Below, piece after piece: positions 41,946-49,954 of a DNA stretch of 64,000 nucleotides. The translations under genes were made by a program, and so were the position numbers. A model generated the notes under the pieces. The model had not been told where the DNA came from and did not search any database. It saw only the letters and a program-made list of their open reading frames with translations. How positions within the stretch are numbered: position 1 is the stretch's first letter; every line of letters starts with the position of its first letter. The stretch covers positions 3,880,001-3,944,000 of the forward strand of contig NZ_OY769915.1 of the NCBI RefSeq assembly GCF_963669205.1, read 5' to 3'. Source of the DNA: an uncultured Roseibium sp. GTDB lineage: Bacteria; Pseudomonadota; Alphaproteobacteria; Rhizobiales; Stappiaceae.

Positions 41946-42728
41946 ATGAAAGCACTCCAGATCGCCGCAACCGGCATGAAGGCGCAGGAACAGAACGTCG
42001 AGGTCATCTCGAACAACGTGGCCAACATGCGCACCACGGGCTTCAAGAAACAAAGAGCGGATTTTCAGGATCTTCTCTATCAGAACCTGCGCAGAATGGG
42101 CACGGAAACATCGGATGCCGGCACGATCGTACCGACCGGTGTACAGATCGGTTCGGGTGTCAAGCTTGCGTCAACGGCCCGTATCATGTCGCAAGGCTCG
42201 CTCGAGCAGACGGACGACTCCCTCGACATTGCGATCAGGGGAGAAGGATTTTTCCAGATCGACCTGCCCGACGGGACGACCGGATACACACGGGACGGGT
42301 CATTCGAGCGGGACGCGGACGGACAGTTGGTGACGGTGGATGGCTATACCGTCAATCCCGGCATTTCCATTCCCGAGAACATACAGGACCTGACGATATC
42401 GAATGATGGCTCTGTCCAGGGTGTCGACAACACCGGGACAACGCAGCAGCTCGGCCAGATCCAGCTTGCACGTTTCGTCAACAAGGCCGGACTGGAAGCG
42501 ATCGGAGACAATCTCTTCCTGGAAACGGACGCCAGCGGCGCCCCGGAATCGGGCAACCCGAGCGACAATGGCTTCGGCAGCCTGCAGCAATACTTCCTGG
42601 AGATGTCCAACGTGGACGCGGTGACAGAGATCTCCGACCTGATCGCTGCCCAGCGCGCCTACGAGATGAACTCCCAGATCATCCAGGCGGCGGACGAAAT
42701 GTACTCGACCACCACGAACCTTCGCTGA
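41946..42728 (+). CDS. flgG: Flagellar distal rod protein FlgG
   Basis: Distal rod protein of 260 residues, the usual length. Signatures are MKALQIAATGMKAQEQNVEVISNNVANMRTTGFKK, IAIRGEGFFQIDLPDGTTGYTRDGSF and the C-terminal EISDLIAAQRAYEMNSQIIQAADEM. It follows flgF by 21 bp with a GGGAGCA ribosome site. Confidence 0.96.
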   Translation: MKALQIAATGMKAQEQNVEVISNNVANMRTTGFKKQRADFQDLLYQNLRRMGTETSDAGTIVPTGVQIGSGVKLASTARIMSQGSLEQTDDSLDIAIRGEGFFQIDLPDGTTGYTRDGSFERDADGQLVTVDGYTVNPGISIPENIQDLTISNDGSVQGVDNTGTTQQLGQIQLARFVNKAGLEAIGDNLFLETDASGAPESGNPSDNGFGSLQQYFLEMSNVDAVTEISDLIAAQRAYEMNSQIIQAADEMYSTTTNLR

Positions 42729-42734
42729 CCCGGG

Positions 42735-43727
42735 ATGGCTGAGATGATGAAACAGCTTCGCAAAGCGGTATTGGGCTTCCTGCTGACGGGTCTCGCCAGC
42801 AGCGCGGCATTGGCCGGCGACCCTCCGGTCCTGCGGTCACAGGTCATGACCCTTTCGGAAATCGTCACGGTCGGCGATTTCTACTCCAATGCGGGCACGA
42901 ATGCCGGAAAACCGCTCTTCAGATCGCCCGACATGGGCACATCCGGTGATGTCGATGCAAATCTGGTTGCCGAACGCGCACGCGCGGCAGGTCTGGCATC
43001 CGCCGGAACGGATGGACTGCGCACGGTCACGGTCCACCGGGGAGCAACCAAGATCAGCAAGGAGCAACTGGCCGCCATCGTCAAGAACGCCCTGGCTAAG
43101 CGCAATGCCGCAATTGATCCCGCCAGCCTCGATGTGAAACTGCTGCATGCGCCATCCCGGATCCTCGCTGACCCGAAAGTCGCCGATCCCGTCCGGTTCG
43201 ACAGCATTGAATGGGCTGAAGCGAGCGGCAGGTTCATCATCCAGGCGAGCGTATCCGTCGAGCACGGCACCGAGCCGCTTACCCTTTCCGGGATCGCGCA
43301 GGAAATGGTCGATGTGATGGTTCTTTCCCAGCCTCTGCGCCGGGGAGATCTCCTGAAAGAAGAAGATCTGACCAACATCAGGATGGTGCGCTCCAGCGTT
43401 CCCGCCGGTGCCGTCCTCTCGCCGGAAGAAATTGTCGGTAAGGAAGCCAGGACGAACATCAGGGCGAACACGCCTCTTTCCCACAGAACCTTTCAACATC
43501 CGGTTCTTGTTGGCCGCGGCGACAAGGTGACCGTGACCTTCAACATGCCGGGCCTGAAGCTCACGTCGCGGGCAAAGGCGCTCGACGACGGTGCCAGGGG
43601 CGACGTCATCGATGTGATGAACCTCCAGTCCCGCCGCATCGTGCCGGCGATTGTAACCTCACGCGGCCAGGTGCGCGTTCAAACCGCCAATCCTGTTGTT
43701 GCAAGCCTGAACAGCGAGACCAACTGA
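42735..43727 (+). CDS. flgA: P-ring assembly chaperone FlgA
   Basis: Periplasmic chaperone for FlgI. It has 330 residues: a signal peptide (KAVLGFLLTGLASSAALA), an N-terminal region with VMTLSEIVTVGDFYSNAG, and the C-terminal SAF domain (VMVLSQPLRRGDLLKEEDL, GKEARTNIRANTPLSHRTFQ, VLVGRGDKVTVTF). Six bases separate it from flgG, and its stop overlaps the flgH start (TGATG). Confidence 0.92.
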   Translation: MAEMMKQLRKAVLGFLLTGLASSAALAGDPPVLRSQVMTLSEIVTVGDFYSNAGTNAGKPLFRSPDMGTSGDVDANLVAERARAAGLASAGTDGLRTVTVHRGATKISKEQLAAIVKNALAKRNAAIDPASLDVKLLHAPSRILADPKVADPVRFDSIEWAEASGRFIIQASVSVEHGTEPLTLSGIAQEMVDVMVLSQPLRRGDLLKEEDLTNIRMVRSSVPAGAVLSPEEIVGKEARTNIRANTPLSHRTFQHPVLVGRGDKVTVTFNMPGLKLTSRAKALDDGARGDVIDVMNLQSRRIVPAIVTSRGQVRVQTANPVVASLNSETN

Positions 43728-44476
43728 TGCTGACTTCCCGACACAGACACCTGATGGCAAGCATCGCTCTGGCTGCGCTTCTTGCAGGTTGCGGCACGGC
43801 GGACCAGCTTGCGCAGGTTGGCCAGCAACCGACCCTCAACGCGATCCAGGACCCGACCACCACACCCGGCTACCGCCCGGTGCAGATGCCGATGCCGGAA
43901 CCGCAACAGGTGCACTACAATCCCAATTCGCTCTGGCAGTCGGGCAGCCGTGCCTTCTTCAAGGACCAGCGCGCGAGCCAGGTCGGCGACATTCTGACCG
44001 TCGTGGTCACCATCGACGATGAAGCCGAAATCGAAAACACCACGGAACGCAACCGGACCGAATCGAGCGGCGCCGGTGTAGGTGGTGCGCTCGGCACGGC
44101 AATCGACACGATCTTCCTGCCTGCGGGCACTGCTGCAAGCGATCTTGCCAACGTCGGCAGCAATTCCAGCTTCCAGGGCGCCGGCAGCGTCGATCGCGAG
44201 GAAACGCTGCAGACGCAGATCGCCGCGGTTGTCACCCAGGTGCTTCCCAACGGCAATCTCGTGATCGAGGGCAGACAGGAAGTCCGCGTGAATTTCGAGG
44301 TTCGCGAACTCATCGTTGCCGGCATCGTGAGACCGGAAGACATCACCGCCAACAACCGCATCGCCAGCGAACAGATCGCAGAAGCGCGGATCGGCTACGG
44401 CGGCCGAGGCCAGATCACGACCGTCCAGCAGCCGCGTGTCGGCAACCAGGTCCTGGATATCCTGTTGCCCTTCTAG
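43727..44476 (+). CDS. flgH: Flagellar L-ring lipoprotein FlgH
   Basis: Outer-membrane L-ring subunit of 249 residues. The lipoprotein signal ends in the lipobox LLAGC near residue 24. Family blocks are SLWQSGSRAFFKDQRASQVGDILTVVV and LPNGNLVIEGRQEVRVNFEVRELIVAGIVRPEDI, with NNRIASEQIAEARIGYGGRG. Last gene of its operon, followed by a strong terminator. Confidence 0.96.
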   Translation: MLTSRHRHLMASIALAALLAGCGTADQLAQVGQQPTLNAIQDPTTTPGYRPVQMPMPEPQQVHYNPNSLWQSGSRAFFKDQRASQVGDILTVVVTIDDEAEIENTTERNRTESSGAGVGGALGTAIDTIFLPAGTAASDLANVGSNSSFQGAGSVDREETLQTQIAAVVTQVLPNGNLVIEGRQEVRVNFEVRELIVAGIVRPEDITANNRIASEQIAEARIGYGGRGQITTVQQPRVGNQVLDILLPF

Positions 44477-44553
44477 ACAGTTACAGACCGGTATCAGTCC
44501 CCCGGCCAGCCCTGGGCCAAGTGTTCTAGAAGCTTCGACCAGGGCGGCTGACG

Positions 44554-44601
44554 ACGGGCACGGCATCTCGCTCCCCGAGTGCCGTGCCCGTTCTCGTTTT
44601 T
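44554..44601 (+). terminator. Intrinsic terminator after flgH
   Basis: ACGGGCACGGCA (44554-44565) pairs with TGCCGTGCCCGT (44580-44591), extended inward by CTCG/CGAG, then TCTCGTTTTT. It is a strong hairpin with a partial U-tract, 77 bp after flgH. Confidence 0.8.
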
Positions 44602-44654
44602 CGTTCAAATCCGCTTTTCTGATATGACGCAGCGTCATTTTTCAATAGAATAAA

Positions 44655-44807
44655 TTCGGGTACGGACACATAAATGAGACTGAAATGGCATGCGAAATGG
44701 CGAAATCCCGTTAGGAAGCGTGCGCGGAGCGGGCTTCCTGCCCGGTCAAGCACGCTGACGACACGAGGTGAAACCATTTCGGCCTCATTTATGTGTCCGT
44801 ACCCTAG
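44655..44807. repeat. CTAG-type palindromic element, copy 3, internally deleted (147 bp)
   Basis: Element 44658-44804 with ends GGGTACGGACACATAAATGA and the complement of TCATTTATGTGTCCGTACCC. It is the same subfamily as copy 1 but in the opposite orientation, and about 117 bp shorter. The right side keeps CTAG; the left flank reads TTC instead of CTA. Compared with copy 1 the missing part runs between two short direct repeats CCATTTC. It lies between flgH and the transglycosylase gene, whose long frame reads into it by chance. Confidence 0.7.
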
Positions 44808-44832
44808 ATCGATTCAGGTAACCGGAGGCACC

Positions 44833-45639
44833 ATGCGCCCGCTTCTCTTGACTGTCGTTTGCTTTTTGTTTTTGTCGACCACACCTGCTCTCGCCGCGAC
44901 ATGCGGAAACGGGCCGAACGGGTTCGAGGCCTGGAAACAGGACTTCATTGCCAATTCCAAGCGTTACGGTTTGAAGCAGAGAACCGTCAATTCCGCCTTG
45001 CAGAATGTGAAATACAACTCCAAGGTCATCCGTCTGGACCGGAACCAGAAGTCATTCAAGCTCAGCTTCCAGCAGTTTTACGCCAAGCGGGTCAACAACG
45101 CGATGATCCGCCGCGGGCAGAAACTCGGCAAGACCTACGCCCGCCTGTTCAACCGGATCGAAAAGAAATACGGCGTCCCTGCCCCGGTAATCCTGGCCAT
45201 CTGGGGCCTGGAAACCAACTATGGCGGCTATCTCGGCAACATGCCCGTCCTGCAGTCGCTGGCAACGCTTGCCTATGACTGCCGGCGCTCGAAATTCTTC
45301 ACAAACGAACTGGTCAATGCCCTGAAGATCGTTCAGAGGCGCGACATGACCCCCGGAGAAATGCGCGGAGCATGGGCGGGCGAGATCGGTCAGACACAGT
45401 TTCTCGCCTCTTCCTACATGAAATACGCCGTCGACTATGACCGCGACGGCCGCAGGGATCTGATCCGCTCGGTACCCGACGTCCTTGCCTCGACCGCGAA
45501 CTATCTGCAGAAAAAGGGATGGCGCCGCGGCCAGCCTTGGGGGCCCGGCACGGCGAACTACCGCGTTATCAGGGAATGGAACAAGGCAAGCGTCTACGTC
45601 CAGACCATTTCGGTCATGGCGGACAAGATCGCCAACTGA
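44833..45639 (+). CDS. MltB-type lytic murein transglycosylase
   Basis: Periplasmic enzyme that cleaves peptidoglycan, making 1,6-anhydro ends. It has 268 residues with a signal peptide (LLLTVVCFLFLSTTPALA). The catalytic glutamate is in APVILAIWGLETNYGGYLG; further SLT_2 blocks are PVLQSLATLAYDCRRSKFF, GAWAGEIGQTQFLASSYMKYAVDYD and STANYLQKKGW. I took ATG 44833, with GGAGG seven bases upstream; the frame extends upstream into the repeat element, which is not protein-like. It may open the wall for the flagellum, but could equally serve general wall turnover. Confidence 0.9.
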   Translation: MRPLLLTVVCFLFLSTTPALAATCGNGPNGFEAWKQDFIANSKRYGLKQRTVNSALQNVKYNSKVIRLDRNQKSFKLSFQQFYAKRVNNAMIRRGQKLGKTYARLFNRIEKKYGVPAPVILAIWGLETNYGGYLGNMPVLQSLATLAYDCRRSKFFTNELVNALKIVQRRDMTPGEMRGAWAGEIGQTQFLASSYMKYAVDYDRDGRRDLIRSVPDVLASTANYLQKKGWRRGQPWGPGTANYRVIREWNKASVYVQTISVMADKIAN

Positions 45640-45651
45640 TCACAGCACAAG

Positions 45652-45679
45652 AAAAAGGCCTCCCGTTCAGGGGAGGCCT
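45652..45679 (-). terminator. Intrinsic terminator of dksA
   Basis: On the minus strand AGGCCTCCC and GGGAGGCCT form a 9-bp stem (45656-45664 with 45671-45679) followed by TTTTTC. It lies 50 bp beyond the dksA stop and 12 bp after the converging transglycosylase stop. Confidence 0.8.
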
Positions 45680-45728
45680 CGCAGTTGTTCAGGCCAGCCG
45701 TGTTTCGCTGGCCCGCCGTTTCTGGAAA

Positions 45729-46145
45729 TCAGTCGTCGCGATAGACTTTCTCGCGACGCTCATGCGCCTCCTGTGCCTCGATCGACAAGGTTGCGATCGG
45801 TCTGGCTTCCAGGCGCCGCAGGGAAATCGGCTCACCGGTTTCCTCGCAATAACCGTAACTCCCGTCCGCAATCCGTTCCAAGGCATCATCGATCTTTGAA
45901 ATCAGCTTGCGTTGCCGGTCCCGGGCGCGCAACTCGATCGAGCGATCGGTTTCAGAGGACGCCCTGTCGGCGAAGTCGGGATGGTTCTGGCTCTCTTCCT
46001 GAAGGTTGGTAAGCGTTTCCTTGCTTTCCTTCAGAATCTCATCTTTCCATGCAAGCAGCTTGTCTCGAAAATACTCGCGCTGCCTGTCGTTCATAAACGG
46101 CTCGTGTTCAGAGGGACGATAGTCAGACTCAATTTCAACCGTCAT
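45729..46145 (-). CDS. dksA: DksA-type RNA polymerase-binding regulator (one-cysteine form)
   Basis: Binds the RNA polymerase secondary channel with ppGpp. It has 138 residues from ATG 46145 behind CGGAG; the frame is open further 5' but reads as leader sequence. A coiled coil carries the tip (NHPDFADRASSETDRSIELRARDR). The C-terminal zinc-finger region reads YCEETGEPISLRRLEARPIATLSIEAQEAHE: only the first of the four canonical cysteines remains, the others being Thr, Ser and Ala. As I recall, this is common in rhizobial DksA, which is therefore probably zinc-independent. Confidence 0.92.
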   Translation of the reverse strand: MTVEIESDYRPSEHEPFMNDRQREYFRDKLLAWKDEILKESKETLTNLQEESQNHPDFADRASSETDRSIELRARDRQRKLISKIDDALERIADGSYGYCEETGEPISLRRLEARPIATLSIEAQEAHERREKVYRDD

Positions 46146-46307
46146 CGATAGCTCCGGATTACCGTTAGGCCGCGCGCAATATATAGCCGGTTCCATCGGG
46201 CGACAACGGTTCATTTCTGAAAAATATCATTAAAAAAATGTCATTATTTTCAATTTGTTGTGCGCAAATCATCGAGTTTCCCCGTAAATTAATGCCAAGT
46301 TTTTCCA

Positions 46308-46730
46308 TCACCTGTCCGTGAAACGGCCAAGCTTCGCAAGCTCGACTTTCACCCGCAATTCGATCTCATCAAGCACGGAATCGATCCGCTCATCACCGCT
46401 CGATTTGCGGTCTGCGACCTGCGCTACGAGGACTTCCAAGCGCGCTTCGGAGACAACTCCGGCGAGCAGATCGGCCCGCACGGCCTCAAGCGAATCGAGC
46501 ATGGAATGCCCGTGTCTGGCTGCTTTTGAGCGGCGTTCAGCGCGTTCGTCAACCTCCTGCAGCGCCAGCAGAGCGTCCATTCCCTGGATTGCGTTGCCGC
46601 CGGCAACCTGCGTTGACTGGGCGACCTCACCTCCCGTGTCGGGCTTGAACTCGTGAGCCCCGGACGGAGACTTCTTCCGCGCTCCCTTGCCCTGGACGCC
46701 TGTAACGGGTTTGTTGCCTGTGATGCGCAT
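46308..46730 (-). CDS. fliX: Flagellar assembly regulator FliX
   Basis: Couples assembly of the early flagellar structure to FlbD-dependent transcription; known from Caulobacter. It has 140 residues from ATG 46730 (MRITGNKPVTG); a longer frame 5' is not family-like. The conserved middle and C-terminus are seen: IQGMDALLALQEVDE, RRSKAARHGHSMLDSLEAVRADLLAG and LDEIELRVKVELAKLGR. It is divergent from flgI. Together with the enhancer-like palindromes it implies FlbD control, although flbD itself is outside the window. Confidence 0.88.
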   Translation of the reverse strand: MRITGNKPVTGVQGKGARKKSPSGAHEFKPDTGGEVAQSTQVAGGNAIQGMDALLALQEVDERAERRSKAARHGHSMLDSLEAVRADLLAGVVSEARLEVLVAQVADRKSSGDERIDSVLDEIELRVKVELAKLGRFTDR

Positions 46731-46836
46731 GACGATCGTTAAGCCTGGTTGGATCCTGTCTCGGCCGAAAATGCTCCGGATCTCTCGTGTCGCCTGTCGA
46801 AACTTCGCTGAAGGGTAAATGAGTCCTTGCTCATGA

Positions 46837-46849
46837 GGCAATATTTGCC
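46837..46849. promoter_or_regulatory. FlbD-enhancer-like palindrome, fliX/flgI region
   Basis: GGCAATATTTGCC, the third identical copy. It lies about 120 bp upstream of the sigma-54 promoter of flgI and 107 bp upstream of the fliX start. TTAACCAG follows at 46869. The 315-bp divergent region holds no gene. Confidence 0.55.
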
Positions 46850-46969
46850 GACCCGGAAAAAGATTTCATTAACCAGTTTCATCACGAATTGCATGAAACG
46901 GCGGGCGCGCATGCGATTTTCCTACAGAAAACCGGGACTTGCGCCTGAGGGCCGGTATCCTGACAAAGA

Positions 46970-46985
46970 TGGCACGCCTTTCGCA
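46970..46985 (+). promoter_or_regulatory. Sigma-54 promoter of flgI operon
   Basis: TGGCACGCCTTTCGCA matches TGGCACG-N4-TTGCA with one mismatch and exact spacing, 61 bp upstream of the flgI start. Confidence 0.6.
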
Positions 46986-47045
46986 TGGGAGAGCGCAACA
47001 TAGGCAGGCCGGCAATCAAGCCGGAAAACTGGACCGGGAACAGTG

Positions 47046-48191
47046 ATGCGACATTTGCGCAGGGAAATTTCAGGACGGATGGCGAAGATCCTGCAATTGG
47101 CATGTCTCTTGGCGGTCATGGCCGCGGTAAACCTGACCTCTGCGCTGGCGGCGTCCCGGATCAAGGACATCGCGGATTTCGAAGGCATTCGCGAAAACCA
47201 GTTGATCGGCTATGGCCTCGTTGTCGGTTTGAACGGAACCGGCGATTCCCTCAACAACACGCCTTTCACCCAGCAAAGCCTGCAGGCCATGCTGGAGCGC
47301 CTGGGTGTGAACACACGAAACATCGCCTTGAACACCAATACCGTTGCGGCGGTAATGGTAACGGCAAACCTGCCTCCTTTCGCAACGCAGGGCACACGGA
47401 TCGACGTCAATGTCAGTGCGCTTGGCGATGCGGATTCGCTTCAGGGCGGCACATTGCTGGTGACGCCCCTTGTGGGCGCTGACGGCGAGGTTTACTCGAT
47501 CGCGCAGGGGTCGGTCGCGATTGGCGGCTTTTCAGTCCAGGCGGACGCTGCCTCGGTTGTGCGCGGCGTGCCGACCGCCGGCAGGATCGCCAACGGCGGT
47601 CTTGTCGAGCGGGAACTGGAGTTCAAGCTGGCCTCGCTCACATCCTTGCGTCTCGCGCTGCGCAATCCCGATCTGACAACCGCGCGGCGCGTCGCCCTGT
47701 CCATCAACGAACTGATCGGTATGCCGACCGCCGAACCGCTGGACCCGGGAACGGTGCGCCTTGACCTTCCCATGAACTACGACGGCAACATCGTCGATCT
47801 GCTGACCGATATCGAGCAACTCATCGTCGAGCCGGATCTCGCCGCACGGATCGTCATCGACGAAAACTCGGGCATCATCGTCATGGGTCAGGATGTGAAG
47901 GTGTCGATGGTTGCCGTCGCTCAGGGCAATCTCACGGTCACGATCGCGGAAACGCCACAGGTTTCCCAGCCTCTACCCTTCGCCGACAACGGCCAGACGG
48001 TGGTCGTCCCCCGCTCCGAGGTTGGTGTGGACGAGGAAGGCACGAAACTGGCAATCGTCCCGGAAACCATCACACTGAAGCAGCTTGTCGACGGCCTGAA
48101 CGCACTTGGCATAGGTCCGCGGGACATGATCTCCATTCTTCAGGCGATCAAGGCTGCCGGCGCGCTCCAGGCCGAAATCGAGGTGCTGTGA
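47046..48191 (+). CDS. flgI: Flagellar P-ring protein FlgI
   Basis: Periplasmic P-ring subunit of about 381 residues. A signal peptide ends at TSALAAS. Family blocks are SRIKDIADFEGIRENQLIGYGLVVGLNGTGD, TRNIALNTNTVAAVMVTANLPPFA, GGTLLVTPLVGADGEVYSIAQG and VVVPRSEVGVDEEG. The start could be ATG 47046 or, better supported by AGGA spacing, ATG 47079 (MAKILQLACLLAVMA). The stop overlaps the next gene (TGATG). Confidence 0.95.
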   Translation: MRHLRREISGRMAKILQLACLLAVMAAVNLTSALAASRIKDIADFEGIRENQLIGYGLVVGLNGTGDSLNNTPFTQQSLQAMLERLGVNTRNIALNTNTVAAVMVTANLPPFATQGTRIDVNVSALGDADSLQGGTLLVTPLVGADGEVYSIAQGSVAIGGFSVQADAASVVRGVPTAGRIANGGLVERELEFKLASLTSLRLALRNPDLTTARRVALSINELIGMPTAEPLDPGTVRLDLPMNYDGNIVDLLTDIEQLIVEPDLAARIVIDENSGIIVMGQDVKVSMVAVAQGNLTVTIAETPQVSQPLPFADNGQTVVVPRSEVGVDEEGTKLAIVPETITLKQLVDGLNALGIGPRDMISILQAIKAAGALQAEIEVL

Positions 48192-48502
48192 TGCTGGAAA
48201 CAACGGCAGCCTACACCAATCGGCCCGATCCGCTGGCAGCAATCCAGGGCGTCGATACGAAGAACAAGAGCGCCGTACGCGAAGCTGCTGAGGAATTCGA
48301 AGCGGTTTTCCTGAACACGATGCTGCAGAACATGTTCACCGGACTGAACGAAGGGGGCACCTGGGGTGGCGGAACCGGTTCCGACGCCTGGCAGGATCTC
48401 CTGATTGACGAATATGCGCGTTCGATTTCCAAGGCCGGCGGGATCGGTCTTGCCGACAGTGTCGAACGCGAATTGCTGAATCTGCAGGAGGGGGCTCTAT
48501 GA
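48191..48502 (+). CDS. flgJ: FlgJ-type rod-binding protein
   Basis: Rod-capping protein of 103 residues corresponding only to the N-terminal domain of enterobacterial FlgJ; the muramidase domain is absent, as is usual in alphaproteobacteria. Key block: VREAAEEFEAVFLNTMLQNMF, then WQDLLIDEYARSISKAGGIGLADSV. Its start overlaps the flgI stop and its stop overlaps the following gene (ATGA). Confidence 0.88.
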   Translation: MLETTAAYTNRPDPLAAIQGVDTKNKSAVREAAEEFEAVFLNTMLQNMFTGLNEGGTWGGGTGSDAWQDLLIDEYARSISKAGGIGLADSVERELLNLQEGAL

Positions 48503-48993
48503 CCGAACAGCCGAATGCCAACACGTTTCCGTTTTCCCTGGACCGGCCCACGAGCAAGCAGGAGGCGGACAATTTCTGTTCGGCGCTTTCCGGAACGATG
48601 GAAGCTTTGCTGTCCGTGATCGAAATGGAAACGGACCTCGTCAGGGCCGGAAAGCTCAAGGAAGCCGGTGAACTCCAGCCTGACAAGGCGCGTCTCATTC
48701 ACGAATACACCCGTGGCATGATGGCAGCGAAGGAACATGCGGTCGCGCTCGGCAACCTGTCCTCGACCGCAACCCAGTCCCTGCGGCGCCAACATGGCGA
48801 GTTCCAGCCAGTCCTGCGGATTAATCTTGCGGTCCTGTCGACCGCGCGCGACGTCGCCAACAACCTGGTTTCCACAGTTGCAAAGGCGGCCGGCGCGAAA
48901 AATGCGGCCGCACCGACCACCTATGGACGCGACGGCGCGGCCCCGTCCGGACCTCAATCAGCCCGCGGTATCGCGGTCAATCAGGCGCTTTGA
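48499..48993 (+). CDS. flgN: FlgN-like flagellar export chaperone
   Basis: Helical protein of 164 residues (EADNFCSALSGTMEALLSVIEMETDLVRAGKLKEAGELQPDKARLIHEY), matching the FlgN pattern of an early MEALLSVIEMET helix followed by a KA-L/KA-LI segment. FlgN is the chaperone for FlgK and FlgL, both encoded 8-11 kb downstream. The C-terminal ~30 residues are disordered in character. The start overlaps the flgJ stop. Confidence 0.72.
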   Translation: MTEQPNANTFPFSLDRPTSKQEADNFCSALSGTMEALLSVIEMETDLVRAGKLKEAGELQPDKARLIHEYTRGMMAAKEHAVALGNLSSTATQSLRRQHGEFQPVLRINLAVLSTARDVANNLVSTVAKAAGAKNAAAPTTYGRDGAAPSGPQSARGIAVNQAL

Positions 48994-49024
48994 TCAAGAG
49001 AACCAGCAGACCTGCCATCAAAAA

Positions 49025-49045
49025 AGCCTCCCGATCCGGGGGGCT
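49025..49045. terminator. Stem-loop after flgN
   Basis: AGCCTCCC (49025-49032) pairs with GGGGGGCT (49038-49045), with one G-U pair. The plus strand has only CTTCT after it; on the minus strand the stem is followed by TTTTTT. It ends the flgI-flgJ-flgN unit 31 bp after the stop. Confidence 0.5.
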
Positions 49046-49210
49046 CTTCTATATCCGCCCCCCGAACGGAGACCCGGCACACGAATCAAAACCGCGATTC
49101 GAAATCCTGCAATCCGGCAATTCCTAATCATTTCGTTAACAGAAGATTCATTTCCTTACGTTAAGTTCGGATTTGTACGGGTGTTTGTTTTGAGTACCCC
49201 GGAGGGAAAG

Positions 49211-49606
49211 ATGTTGGACACGGGAATCGCCCGGCCGCCATCGCCGACCTATACGGCGATCACGCCGGTAACACGGGCTCCGGAAAAGAATGAGCCGGCC
49301 GCCAGGACAGAGTTGCCTGCACGGGAAACCGTCGGGCCTGCCACTGACTCTAGCGAAAGCCAGCGCTCTGCTCAGGGCAGCCGCGACGGCAAATCACTGT
49401 TTGAAAGCGTGACCCCGCAACTGGACCGCCGTAACGTCGTCGATCCGGAAAGCAACAGCGTCATCTACCAGGCCACCAACACCGATACCGGTGAAGTGGT
49501 CCGCCAGGTGCCGAGCGAAACGCTCCGCAGGCTGCGCGCATATGCTGAAACGATCGAAACGCAGACTGCAGCAGCCGCCGCTTCCAATCTTCAGCGGACC
49601 GTGTGA
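49211..49606 (+). CDS. flaG: FlaG-family flagellar protein
   Basis: Protein of 131 residues, starting at ATG 49211 right after GGAGGGAAAG. The N-terminal ~70 residues are disordered (Pro/Ala/Ser-rich). The C-terminal part has the FlaG pattern: DPESNSVIYQATNTDTGEVVRQVPSETLRRLRAY. FlaG affects filament length in other bacteria; the exact role is unclear. It lies directly upstream of the flagellin genes. The open frame extends far upstream without a start signal, and that part is not coding. Confidence 0.75.
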   Translation: MLDTGIARPPSPTYTAITPVTRAPEKNEPAARTELPARETVGPATDSSESQRSAQGSRDGKSLFESVTPQLDRRNVVDPESNSVIYQATNTDTGEVVRQVPSETLRRLRAYAETIETQTAAAAASNLQRTV

Positions 49607-49648
49607 TCCAGCGCACCAGAGGCGCCCTTCATTCAAAAGCCTGACCTT

Positions 49649-49670
49649 CCACATGCCGTTTGGCATGTGG
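49649..49670. terminator. Stem-loop after flaG
   Basis: CCACATGCC and GGCATGTGG form a perfect 9-bp stem with a GTTT loop, 43 bp after flaG. No U-tract follows. It separates flaG from the AT-rich flagellin promoter region (49735-49955). Confidence 0.45.
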
Positions 49671-49847
49671 CGGCAGCACCCCCCTCTCCTCTTCAGCGCG
49701 ACAGCCTGATTCCGTCATCGTTTTCAAAACGATGCGTCATGTCGCTTACGTTGATTTCAAGGTTAAAATTCAGAGTTAAAATATTCCAAAGCCACCCATT
49801 AACCAGTTAACCAAATATTTTTACGATAATCATTCACGAATACTTTA

Positions 49848-49869
49848 GGTTAAATCTCGCTAACCAAAT
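49848..49869 (+). promoter_or_regulatory. Conserved flagellin upstream motif, copy at fla1
   Basis: GGTTA-N8-TAACC followed by AAAT, 107 bp upstream of the first flagellin ATG. A 22-base match with one difference stands 112 bp upstream of the second flagellin. The regulator is unknown. The rest of this 348-bp gap is AT-rich with several TTAACC words. Confidence 0.45.
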
Positions 49870-49954
49870 AAATTATCATTTAATACAATATCGAACGTCA
49901 GAGTTCAGCTGCCATTCAGGAAGAATGGTATTTAACAGCAGAAGGAACTCTGTA

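Noticed and set aside
44674..44832. N-terminal extension of the transglycosylase into element copy 3
   Set aside because: The extension is translated repeat DNA; ATG 44833 has a GGAGG site and begins a proper signal peptide.
48737..49210. Long 5' extension of the FlaG frame
   Set aside because: It overlaps flgN out of frame and crosses a terminator hairpin; ATG 49211 follows GGAGGGAAAG.
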